Source: Methanobrevibacter sp. (GTDB lineage Archaea; Methanobacteriota; Methanobacteria; Methanobacteriales; Methanobacteriaceae). Taken from it: a stretch of DNA of 64,000 nt. The DNA lies in NCBI RefSeq assembly GCF_015062935.1, contig NZ_SUTM01000005.1, forward strand, positions 41,642 through 105,641. The letters run 5' to 3'. This document shows positions 1 to 6,958 of the stretch, in pieces. Every line of letters begins with the position of its first letter. The stretch's first letter is position 1. Below the pieces are notes generated by a model. The model saw only the letters and a list, made by a program, of their open reading frames with translations. It ran no database searches and was not told where the DNA came from. The position numbers and the translations under genes were made by a program.

Positions 1-387
1 ATTAACTTAAGAAGTGAAGTCAGTCTTGTGGCCGCCGGAGGTATAAGGTCAGGTGCTGATGTTGCAAAGGCAATCGCACTGGGCGCAGATGCAGTATATA
101 TTGCAACTTCTGCGTTGATTTCCATAGGATGCAAGGTCTGTCAAAGCTGTTCTGAGGGAATATGTCCGAAAGGAATTGCAACACAGGACAGGATGCTTAG
201 AAGAAGACTTGACCCTATAAGAAAAGGCCAGCAGGTTGCAAATTACATTGAAGCAATGACTCAGGAAGTAACTTCCCTGACTCAGCAGGCAGGAAACACT
301 GACATTGAAAACCTTGAACGTCAGGACCTTGTGGCATTGACTGTAGAGGCTTCACAGTTAACAGGCGTGCCTATGGTGAGAGGTTAA
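1..387 (+). CDS. Glutamate synthase, FMN-binding domain protein, C-terminal fragment
   Basis: The reading frame is open from base 1, so the gene starts before the window and only its last ~128 codons are seen. GGIRSGADVAKAIALGADAV is the phosphate-binding end of the TIM barrel of the glutamate synthase central/FMN domain. It is followed by a Cys cluster (CKVCQSCSEGICPKGI) that binds the iron-sulfur centre in this family. In archaea this domain is usually a stand-alone GltB-like subunit that makes glutamate from glutamine and 2-oxoglutarate with separate amidotransferase and electron-transfer subunits. The internal GTG at 28 is not the true start because the family sequence continues upstream. 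The next gene begins 36 bases downstream on the same strand, so co-transcription is possible but not shown. Confidence 0.85.
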   Translation: MNLRSEVSLVAAGGIRSGADVAKAIALGADAVYIATSALISIGCKVCQSCSEGICPKGIATQDRMLRRRLDPIRKGQQVANYIEAMTQEVTSLTQQAGNTDIENLERQDLVALTVEASQLTGVPMVRG

Positions 388-422
388 TATTTGAAATTAA
401 TTAATTATTAGGAGATATTGTT

Positions 423-3068
423 ATGGCAGCATTCGACAGAATCAAATCAGGAATTCCGGGACTTGACAAGGCTCTGGACAACATTCGTTTAGGTGACAAC
501 GTAGTATGGAATGTCACCAATCTCAATGAATTTTCCTACTTTGCCGATCCTTACATAAGACAGGCAAAAGAAGACAAGAGAAACTTGATATATATGCGCT
601 TTGCTAATCACCCTCCATTGATAGAGATGAGCGATGAAGACTTTGATTTGCTTGCAGCAGAACAGGAAAATCCTGAAAGCGAATTTTGTATGATTGAACG
701 TGACGGAATCAAGATATATCAGGTCAATCCATATAATCAGTTTGAAACCTTTACTCTGGAGGTTCACAGGATTATAGAAAAGGAAGGCTATGATGCGTTT
801 TATGTATTTGACTGTTTAAGCGACCTTCAGGCGGTATGGTCAACCGATTTGATGATGGGCAATTTCTTCAAGGTGACATGCCCATTTCTCTTCCAGCTTG
901 ATACCGTTGCATTTTTCCCAATAATCAGGGGAAGACATTCCTATGATGCCATAGCAAAAATCCGTGAAACCACACAGCTGTTTTTGAATGTATATTCAAA
1001 TTCCGCTGATGAAGTCTATGTTTCCCCGCTGAAGGTCTGGAACAGATACTCCCAGACAATGTTTCTGGGCCATAAGTTCAACCCTCAGACAGGTTCCGTC
1101 AAGGTTCTCCAGGACGGACATGAGGTAAGCAGATATTACAAGACTGTTAATGACACGGATAAATATCAGAACGGACAGATTTTGGACAGCTGGGAGCGAT
1201 ACATGCTCCAGGTCAGAATGAAACATGATGAAGGGGAAAACGTAGATGAAGAGTGTGACAAGATATGCGAGCTCATGATGACCAAGGATGAGAAGATGCT
1301 TTCCAAAATCAAGGAATATTTCGCCTTTGAGGATTACACCACAATTTACGACCGCCGTGTAGGAAGCGGACTGGTCGGGGGTAAATCCTGCGGAATGCTG
1401 CTTGCAAGAAAAATTATTGAAAAAAACTGCCCTGAACTGTACAATAACGTTTTCGAACCTGACGATTCATTCTACATTGGTTCGGATCTGTTTTATACAT
1501 ATATTGTTTCAAATGACCTTTGGGATTTAAGGGTAAAGCAGAGAACCGAAGAGGGATATTATGAATACGGCAAAAAGCTGGAGGAAGGCCTTAAAAACGG
1601 TGTATTTTCAGAGGAAATCAAAAAAGAATTCATACATATTCTGGATTATTTTGGACAAAACCCTATCATTGTCCGTTCAAGCAGTTTTCTTGAGGACGGA
1701 TACGGTAATGCGTTTGCAGGCAAATACGAATCAGTGTTCTGTGTAAACAGGGGTTCTCTGGAAGAGCGTTTAGCCGCCTTTGAGGATGCTGTAAAGGTGG
1801 TCTATGCAAGTACAATGAACATTTCCGCATTGGAATACAGGAAACTGAATGGCCTGGATGATGCAGATGAGCAGATGGCACTTCTGGTTCAGAGGGTTTC
1901 AGGTTCATATTGCGGCAATTACCTGTTCCCAACCGCTGCAGGTGTCGGATTTTCATACAGTCCATATTCTCCTCTTCCGGATATGGACAACAGCAAGGGA
2001 ATGCTGAGACTTGTGATGGGTCTTGGAACAAAGGCTGTGGACAGAACCAAAAAGGATTATCCGAGAATTGTCAATCTTGACAAGCCTGAACTGACAATGA
2101 TGAAGGACATGAAGGAAAAGCACAGGTATTCCCAGCATTATCTTGATGTCATCGATTTGGAAAACAGGAGTCTGCATGACATCCGCATTGATGACGGGCT
2201 GGACGTCCTTCCGAGATATGCAAAAAAGGTTCTCATAGAACATGACCGTGAAGCCGAAAGCATGTTTCGTGAACGTGGACAGCGCCGTGAAATAGTCTTT
2301 GTCAACTGTGAAGGACTTGTTAAAAATCAGCAGTTCATTGAAGTGATGAAGGAAATATTGAATACTCTGCAAACAGCTTATGACTATCCTGTTGACATAG
2401 AATACACAATTAATGTCGGCGAGGACAATTCATTCAACATAAACCTGCTTCAGTGCCGCCCTCTTCAGGTTTCAACAAACAATGAAGCTATTGAAATGCC
2501 TGAAGATAAGAATGTATTCTTCCACATCAGGGATTCCTCCATGGGAATGTCTAGAAAGAATACCGTTGATGTAATATGCTATGTTGACCCTCACAGGTAT
2601 TACGAATATCCTTACGCTCAAAAAAGTTCAATATCACGTGTAATAAATAATGTGAATGCTTATTGTAGGGATAATGACAAGACTGCCGTTCTGATAGTTC
2701 CCGGAAGGATAGGTACGTCCTCTCCTGAATTGGGAATTCCTGTTGTATTTGCAGATATCAGTCATTTTTCCGCAATTCTGGAAGAATCATACAGTGAAGT
2801 CGGCTATATGCCTGAGTTGTCTTTCGGAAGCCATATGTTCCAGGATCTGGTTGAAGCGGAAATATACTACGGAGCATTATTTGAAAACGAGAAAAAAATA
2901 GAATTCAACAGGCAGATGGTACATGATTATCCTAATATATTAAACAAAATCAATCCAGAGTTGGATGATGAAGTGTATGATATGGTTCAGGTGATAGATT
3001 TCAACGGAGGCTGTGCCGAATTCTATCATGACATGAACAGGGACGAAACAATGTGTATTTTCAAGTGA
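423..3068 (+). CDS. PEP/pyruvate-binding domain protein with degenerate KaiC-like N-terminus
   Basis: This 881-residue protein has two recognisable parts. Residues ~1-230 begin like KaiC/RecA-type proteins (SGIPGLDKAL), but the Walker A loop expected next is absent. Residues ~300-690 resemble the ATP-grasp domain of PEP synthase/pyruvate phosphate dikinase: GGKSCGMLLARK, then PIIVRSSSFLEDG with AFAGKYESVF, then a final LLQCRPLQ. No swivelling phosphohistidine domain with a TSH-type motif and no PEP TIM barrel is visible, so it is not a complete PEP synthase. The C-terminal ~150 residues contain PGRIGTSSPELGIPVVFADI, which I recall as typical of this PEP-synthase-like family. AGGAGA lies 7 bases before the ATG. 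The role is unknown; an ATP-dependent or sensory function is possible. The protein is probably cytoplasmic. Confidence 0.75.
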   Translation: MAAFDRIKSGIPGLDKALDNIRLGDNVVWNVTNLNEFSYFADPYIRQAKEDKRNLIYMRFANHPPLIEMSDEDFDLLAAEQENPESEFCMIERDGIKIYQVNPYNQFETFTLEVHRIIEKEGYDAFYVFDCLSDLQAVWSTDLMMGNFFKVTCPFLFQLDTVAFFPIIRGRHSYDAIAKIRETTQLFLNVYSNSADEVYVSPLKVWNRYSQTMFLGHKFNPQTGSVKVLQDGHEVSRYYKTVNDTDKYQNGQILDSWERYMLQVRMKHDEGENVDEECDKICELMMTKDEKMLSKIKEYFAFEDYTTIYDRRVGSGLVGGKSCGMLLARKIIEKNCPELYNNVFEPDDSFYIGSDLFYTYIVSNDLWDLRVKQRTEEGYYEYGKKLEEGLKNGVFSEEIKKEFIHILDYFGQNPIIVRSSSFLEDGYGNAFAGKYESVFCVNRGSLEERLAAFEDAVKVVYASTMNISALEYRKLNGLDDADEQMALLVQRVSGSYCGNYLFPTAAGVGFSYSPYSPLPDMDNSKGMLRLVMGLGTKAVDRTKKDYPRIVNLDKPELTMMKDMKEKHRYSQHYLDVIDLENRSLHDIRIDDGLDVLPRYAKKVLIEHDREAESMFRERGQRREIVFVNCEGLVKNQQFIEVMKEILNTLQTAYDYPVDIEYTINVGEDNSFNINLLQCRPLQVSTNNEAIEMPEDKNVFFHIRDSSMGMSRKNTVDVICYVDPHRYYEYPYAQKSSISRVINNVNAYCRDNDKTAVLIVPGRIGTSSPELGIPVVFADISHFSAILEESYSEVGYMPELSFGSHMFQDLVEAEIYYGALFENEKKIEFNRQMVHDYPNILNKINPELDDEVYDMVQVIDFNGGCAEFYHDMNRDETMCIFK

Positions 3069-3186
3069 TTGGAAATATTTAGGATGGGTTGGGTGGGATA
3101 TATGCCCTTTTATTTGTAATATTTCTTTTTAAAAAAAGATTTTTCAAATAAAAGCTAGTATGACAAAATTCCGATGTGACTGATGG

Positions 3187-3222
3187 CCCTATTGTGTTTT
3201 TGAGTTTATTTTCGCGATAGGG
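3187..3222. other. Inverted repeat in intergenic space
   Basis: CCCTATTG (3187-3194) can pair with CGATAGGG (3215-3222), with one wobble, across a 20-base loop. It lies between two convergent genes. It may be a 3' processing or termination structure for the upstream plus-strand gene, but no run of T follows directly. Confidence 0.25.
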
Positions 3223-3292
3223 TTGTTATTCACATTTTTATAAAATATTTACAGTGAGGTTTTTAACAAGTTTTATGAATGTGCTATTTTTA

Positions 3293-3328
3293 AAAAAAAC
3301 AAGTAATATTCCCCGTAAAGGGAATATT
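3293..3328 (-). terminator. Hairpin terminator of the Ig-domain membrane protein gene
   Basis: AATATTCCC (3305-3313) and GGGAATATT (3320-3328) form a perfect 9-bp stem with loop CGTAAA. Read on the minus strand it is followed within a few bases by a run of eight T (3293-3300 on the complement). It begins 6 bases after the stop codon at 3334. Confidence 0.65.
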
Positions 3329-3333
3329 TTATA

Positions 3334-3975
3334 TTATATCTGATTTCCGTCTTCATCGAATTCAGGCAGTGTCTCTCTACCGTTTTCATCATAAGCCGGC
3401 AGGTCACCACTACTACTTGAACTGCTTTGACTGCTTGAAGATTGTGAAGATGAGGACGGGGTATATGACGGAGTATAGGAATATGAGGACTGTGAATAAC
3501 TTGAAGTATCTGCACTGTCCTGTGTATTCTGAGCGTCATCAAGGGTTTGCTGGATGATTGTACTGTTTTCCAGCTGCTCGTCAACAATGTCTCCTTCACC
3601 AACTGTCAGTTTCTGTGAAATGCTGCTTTCGGTATAGTTCGCATCTCCGTCAAATGTAACGTTGATGTTGTAATCTCCAGAGCTTACGTTAGTCAGTTTC
3701 ACGATGGCCACTCCTGTGGAATGTGTTTCAACATCCTTGGAGTAGACTACGTTTTTATTCTTTGTAATCTTGACATGTACTGTTTTTCCGCTGACTGCAC
3801 CATTTGCATCGTCTTTCAATTTAATATAAACAGTACCGTTTTCACCAACAGCCTTCTTGTTCAATATTTCCAAACTTGTTGTTTTGGTGTCGCTGTGTGG
3901 CATAAACATAATGGCGGCTACAATAATTGCAATAACGACAATTATTCCCACAATTACTAATTCTTTTTTATCCAT
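3334..3975 (-). CDS. N-terminally membrane-anchored Ig-like domain protein with Ser-rich tail
   Basis: This protein has about 213 residues. A short charged start (MDKKEL) is followed by one hydrophobic segment (VIVGIIVVIAIIVAAIMF) that lacks an obvious cleavage site, so it probably acts as a signal anchor. Residues ~35-130 form one Ig-like domain of the type found in the ALPs further along the window (VYIKLKDDANGAVSGKTVHV, then GDYNINVTFDGDANYT). The rest is low-complexity Ser/Tyr/Gln (SYSQSSYSYTPSYTPSSSS) with an acidic end. I prefer the ATG at 3975 to the one at 3987: GAGGG sits 6 bases before the former, and no Shine-Dalgarno sequence precedes the latter. The protein lacks the Lys-rich C-terminal module, so it would be held at the membrane rather than in the wall. 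Its function is unknown. Confidence 0.7.
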   Translation of the reverse strand: MDKKELVIVGIIVVIAIIVAAIMFMPHSDTKTTSLEILNKKAVGENGTVYIKLKDDANGAVSGKTVHVKITKNKNVVYSKDVETHSTGVAIVKLTNVSSGDYNINVTFDGDANYTESSISQKLTVGEGDIVDEQLENSTIIQQTLDDAQNTQDSADTSSYSQSSYSYTPSYTPSSSSQSSSSQSSSSSSGDLPAYDENGRETLPEFDEDGNQI

Positions 3976-4082
3976 GCTATCCCTCATAATATGTTCTTTT
4001 GTTAATGCTATTTAATGTTTTGTCTTGAATTGTATGGATATTCGGTCTTTTTCAAGTTGTTTTTAGTTTGAAAAAAGCATGT

Positions 4083-4559
4083 TTAATCTTTGATGAATTT
4101 CTCTATTGCATTTTTGGAAAAATGGAAAACAAGCCAGTCCTTCTGCTCGGCTCCTATGGACTTGTAAAATTCGATGCTTGGTTTGTTCCAGTCAAGGCAT
4201 GTCCATTCCAGTCGTCCGTAGCCTTCTTCAATCATAATTCTTCCAAGTTCCTTTAAGAATGCCTTGCCGTATCCTCTGCCTCTGTATTCAGGTTCTATGA
4301 GGAGGTCTTCAAGGTGCATGTTCGCATTTCCCATATATGTTGAAAAGCCCAGATAATAAAGGGCAAAGCCTATGGTTTTTCCGTCAAGCTCTCCGAATAT
4401 TACATGTGAGAGTTTTTCATCAAAAACCCACTTTTCAATGTCTGATTCTGTTGCAACAACTTCATCCAGTCTTTTTTCATAGTCTGCGAGCTTTCTGATA
4501 TATTCCAAAATCAGCCTGCAGTCTTTCCTTTCGGCTTTTCTAAAAGTTATTTCGGCCAT
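4083..4559 (-). CDS. GNAT family N-acetyltransferase (diamine acetyltransferase-like)
   Basis: This 158-residue protein is a single GNAT domain. It starts ITFRKAERKDCRLILEYIRKLADYE, as in spermidine/spermine acetyltransferase-like members. The LEDLLIEPEYRGRGYGKAFL stretch (~residues 80-100) contains the acetyl-CoA pyrophosphate-binding R-G-x-G-x-G loop. A conserved WTCLDWNKPSIEFYKSIGA motif follows. It is expected to transfer acetyl from acetyl-CoA to an amine, perhaps a polyamine; the acceptor cannot be told from sequence. AAAGG lies 6 bases before the ATG. It is divergent from the thioredoxin-like gene, with their start codons about 80 bases apart. Confidence 0.85.
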   Translation of the reverse strand: MAEITFRKAERKDCRLILEYIRKLADYEKRLDEVVATESDIEKWVFDEKLSHVIFGELDGKTIGFALYYLGFSTYMGNANMHLEDLLIEPEYRGRGYGKAFLKELGRIMIEEGYGRLEWTCLDWNKPSIEFYKSIGAEQKDWLVFHFSKNAIEKFIKD

Positions 4560-4607
4560 ACATTACCTTTTGGATGTATGGATTAATAAATTTTTCATGC
4601 ATAAAAG

Positions 4608-4615
4608 TTTATAAG
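4608..4615 (+). promoter_or_regulatory. TATA box for the thioredoxin-like/CcdA pair
   Basis: TTTATAAG is centred about 27 bases before the ATG at 4639. No Shine-Dalgarno sequence is seen, so the transcript may be leaderless or nearly so. Confidence 0.5.
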
Positions 4616-4638
4616 TCTTGATTTTGATAATTTTTAAC

Positions 4639-5064
4639 ATGAAAAAATATATTTTGGTCGGACTTTGTGTAGCTATCCTTTTAACACTGACACTTTCCGT
4701 CAGTGCGGTGGACTTTGACGATTCCGTCATCAAGGGCCTGAATGTAACTGAGGACATTGACGGTGCTTTAAGTGAGGCCCAGTCCCAGAACAAGACTGTT
4801 GCTCTGATTTTTGATCAGGACAGCTGTGTTTACTGTGACATGCTTAAAAAGGATGTTTTAAGCAATCAGGAAATTCAAAAGATTTTCAATGAGAACTACG
4901 TCGTCGTTCTTGTAGACATCAATAAACATCCTGATGTTGCAGCCAAATACGAGGTTTTCGGAACACCTATGGTCCAGTTCCTAAGTCCTGACGGCAAATC
5001 CCTTGACAAAATTGAAGGGTATGTCTCAAGCGATGAATTTTTAACAACTTTAAAGGGGATTTAA
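4639..5064 (+). CDS. Exported thioredoxin-like protein
   Basis: This protein has about 141 residues. An N-terminal signal or anchor (MKKYILVGLCVAILLTLTL, then SVSA) is followed by a thioredoxin-fold domain with the redox motif CVYC (in DQDSCVYCDMLKKDV) and the cis-Pro loop FGTPMVQFLS. It resembles the thioredoxin_7/DsbD-gamma-like group, which works outside the membrane as a disulfide reductase partner. The frame extends upstream to a TTG at 4618, but the ATG at 4639 fits the signal peptide and the TATA box better. The stop codon abuts the ATG of the CcdA-like gene (TAAATG), so translation of the pair is probably coupled and CcdA is the likely electron donor. Confidence 0.85.
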   Translation: MKKYILVGLCVAILLTLTLSVSAVDFDDSVIKGLNVTEDIDGALSEAQSQNKTVALIFDQDSCVYCDMLKKDVLSNQEIQKIFNENYVVVLVDINKHPDVAAKYEVFGTPMVQFLSPDGKSLDKIEGYVSSDEFLTTLKGI

Positions 5065-5682
5065 ATGGAAATCCTTCCTTTAATTTCTTTTTTTACCGGT
5101 GTCATTTCCATTCTCTCGCCGTGCATTCTGCCGATCATTCCGATTTTTGTGGCCTTCAGTTTAAACACAAAGACAAAAACCGAAATACTCTCATTTACCG
5201 TTGGTCTTTTAAGCATTTTTGTTGCAATTATATTTCTTACAGGGTTTTTCACATCCCTTGTCTATTCATACATGTTCTATGTCCGGATAATATCTGCGGC
5301 TGTTCTTCTGGTTATGGGGATTTTGATGTTTTTAGGCCGTTCTGTAAGCTTCAAATCCGTTTCTGCCAGAGGCGGTGAGGGCATTGTGGGTTCATTTGTT
5401 TTAGGTTTTTTCACATCACTCTCATGGGCTCCATGCTACAGCGGATATCTGATTTCCCTGATTGCAATGCTTGTAAGGTCAACCGGTTGGTATGCGGCAT
5501 TCAACATATTCCTTTATGCTTTAGGATTTGCACTGACACTTTTTGTTTTAAGTCTTGTTATTTCAAAAATAAACATTGAAAGGCTGGTTTCGAAAACCCG
5601 TCACATTCCTAAAATCTTCGGGGCTTTGATAATCATCGGAGCGAGTTATCTGTTGTTCGAATCGATTAAGGTTCTAATTTAG
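5065..5682 (+). CDS. ccdA: CcdA-type cytochrome c biogenesis/thiol-disulfide transmembrane protein
   Basis: This 205-residue polytopic membrane protein has about six hydrophobic segments. The two diagnostic Cys-Pro regions are present: ISILSPCILPIIPIF near residue 15 and SLSWAPCYSGYLISL near residue 120. In CcdA/DsbD-beta proteins these two cysteines carry reducing equivalents from cytoplasmic thioredoxin across the membrane. Its immediate upstream partner is a thioredoxin-like exported protein with a CxxC motif. Together they make a two-gene extracytoplasmic reduction system. No cytochrome c genes are nearby, and methanogens of this order generally lack cytochromes, so the pair more likely maintains thiols of surface proteins. 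Confidence 0.88.
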   Translation: MEILPLISFFTGVISILSPCILPIIPIFVAFSLNTKTKTEILSFTVGLLSIFVAIIFLTGFFTSLVYSYMFYVRIISAAVLLVMGILMFLGRSVSFKSVSARGGEGIVGSFVLGFFTSLSWAPCYSGYLISLIAMLVRSTGWYAAFNIFLYALGFALTLFVLSLVISKINIERLVSKTRHIPKIFGALIIIGASYLLFESIKVLI

Positions 5683-5785
5683 GCCATTATTTTTTGAATC
5701 CCTGCATTTTGTGCAGGGTAAAAAGTTGAATTTTTTTCAGAAATGTTAATTAGTAAGTATGCATATATCTATTATTGGTGTTTAG

Positions 5786-6184
5786 ATGAGTAATTTTGAT
5801 TCACTGGAAAGTGCAAGAGAATTTTTTTACAAGGACAAGTTTGCGGTAAATACAGGAATAATTCTGGATGAGATTACAGAAGATGAAGCAATCTGTTCCC
5901 TTGAGTTGACAGATGAGCACAGAAACGCTTATGGCGGCGTAATGGGTGGAGTAATATTTACTTTGGGCGATTTTGCTTTTGCGGTATTGTCCAACCAGAT
6001 TCATCAGCTGACTGTTGCCCAACAGGTTGATATTCATTATCTTTCAGCTCCAAAAGGTGACAAGTTAACTGCGAAAGCAACATGTAGAAAAAGCGGAAGA
6101 ACTTCATCAATCATTAATGTTGATATTTCAGATGATACTGGCCGTGACGTTGCTCAATTTATAGGAACTGGATTTAAATTATGA
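5786..6184 (+). CDS. PaaI-type hotdog-fold acyl-CoA thioesterase
   Basis: This 132-residue single hotdog domain carries the family signature HRNAYGGVMGGVIFTLGDFA (~residues 45-65). It contains the HxxxYGG-type substrate loop and the acidic residue of the following helix. A later stretch, VDIHYLSAPKGDKLTAKA, is the usual second strand pair. It is expected to hydrolyse acyl-CoA thioesters as a tetramer in the cytoplasm, with a substrate that is unknown. GGTG lies 6 bases before the ATG. An 8-bp imperfect hairpin 9 bases after the stop (6193-6200 with 6208-6215) may end the transcript. Confidence 0.8.
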   Translation: MSNFDSLESAREFFYKDKFAVNTGIILDEITEDEAICSLELTDEHRNAYGGVMGGVIFTLGDFAFAVLSNQIHQLTVAQQVDIHYLSAPKGDKLTAKATCRKSGRTSSIINVDISDDTGRDVAQFIGTGFKL

Positions 6185-6242
6185 TTGAATTTTTGCGATG
6201 TTAATTTCATTGCAACAATTTAATTTATATGTCATGAACTAG

Positions 6243-6252
6243 TTATATTATA
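6243..6252 (+). promoter_or_regulatory. TATA box for the cupin gene
   Basis: TTATATTATAAT lies about 115 bases before the ATG at 6364. It predicts a start near 6270-6275 and therefore a long leader that includes the hairpin at 6284-6318. Confidence 0.4.
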
Positions 6253-6283
6253 ATGACTGATTAACAAGTCGTGAAAAATCTTG

Positions 6284-6318
6284 TTCGGAGTTGCACTGCC
6301 GCAGCTTCGAATTTTTTT
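6284..6318 (+). promoter_or_regulatory. Leader hairpin with T-run before the cupin gene (possible attenuator)
   Basis: TTCGGAGTTGC (6284-6294) pairs along all 11 positions, two of them G-T, with GCAGCTTCGAA (6301-6311). A run of seven T (6312-6318) follows. The structure sits between a TATA box and the start codon of the next gene. A second small stem, GTTGC/GCAAC (6333-6347), lies just before the ribosome binding site. The arrangement looks like a terminator placed inside a leader. A terminator for the upstream thioesterase is the simpler alternative. Confidence 0.45.
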
Positions 6319-6363
6319 ATACGCAATTGATTGTTGCAAATCGCAACATTTGGAGGAATTTAC

Positions 6364-6783
6364 ATGTCTGACTTTGACAGCGAAAATATATTTGGAAAAG
6401 GCGAATTCAATGAAATGTTCGACGAATACTTCTCAGGCAAATCCTACCTGAATCCTCTTGTGGATCCCCAAGACAACCTCATGTTTATCGCAAATGTGAC
6501 ATTCGAACCTGGATGTCGAAACAACTGGCACATCCATCACGCAGAATCCGGCGGAGGACAGGTTCTTGTATGTGTTGCAGGTGAAGGATGGTATCAGGAA
6601 GAGGGATGTGAAGCTGTAAGCCTAAAACCTGGAAGCGTCATTGAAATAAAACCTGGTGTTAAACACTGGCACGGCGCAAAAGCAGATTCCTGGTTCAGCC
6701 ACATTGCACTTGAAATTCCTGGTGAAAACCCGTCAAGCGAATGGCTCGAACCTGTCAGTGACGAACACTACAGCAAATTATAA
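6364..6783 (+). CDS. Small cupin-domain protein
   Basis: This protein has 139 residues from the ATG at 6364, which is preceded by a strong GGAGGA. The earlier TTG at 6331 is rejected because it has no ribosome binding site. Residues ~45-115 form a cupin barrel. Motif 1, NWHIHHAESGGGQVLVCVAG, carries the metal-binding His pair; motif 2, IKPGVKHWHGAKAD, carries the third His. The N-terminal DFDSENIFGKGEFNEMFDEY resembles cupins that accompany or fuse to carboxymuconolactone decarboxylase-like proteins. It is probably a cytoplasmic metal-binding protein with redox, stress or small-molecule binding duties. The reaction cannot be assigned. Confidence 0.8.
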   Translation: MSDFDSENIFGKGEFNEMFDEYFSGKSYLNPLVDPQDNLMFIANVTFEPGCRNNWHIHHAESGGGQVLVCVAGEGWYQEEGCEAVSLKPGSVIEIKPGVKHWHGAKADSWFSHIALEIPGENPSSEWLEPVSDEHYSKL

Positions 6784-6958
6784 CTTCTTTTTTTCTTATT
6801 TTATTTTACATTAACGATTGATAATTTTATAATTGTATCTGATATTGTATTATTTAATCAAATGAAAATGTTGAAATATTAATTCTCATTTTAAGTCTTA
6901 ATGTTTTCTTCAGGCATATCTACATATCAGTACATTTTTTTTAAAAAAGTGTGAAAAA

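Noticed and set aside
3273..3602. Minus-strand frame overlapping the Ig-domain membrane protein gene
   Set aside because: It covers the terminator hairpin and has no family signature; the overlapping frame has a membrane anchor, an Ig domain and a ribosome binding site.
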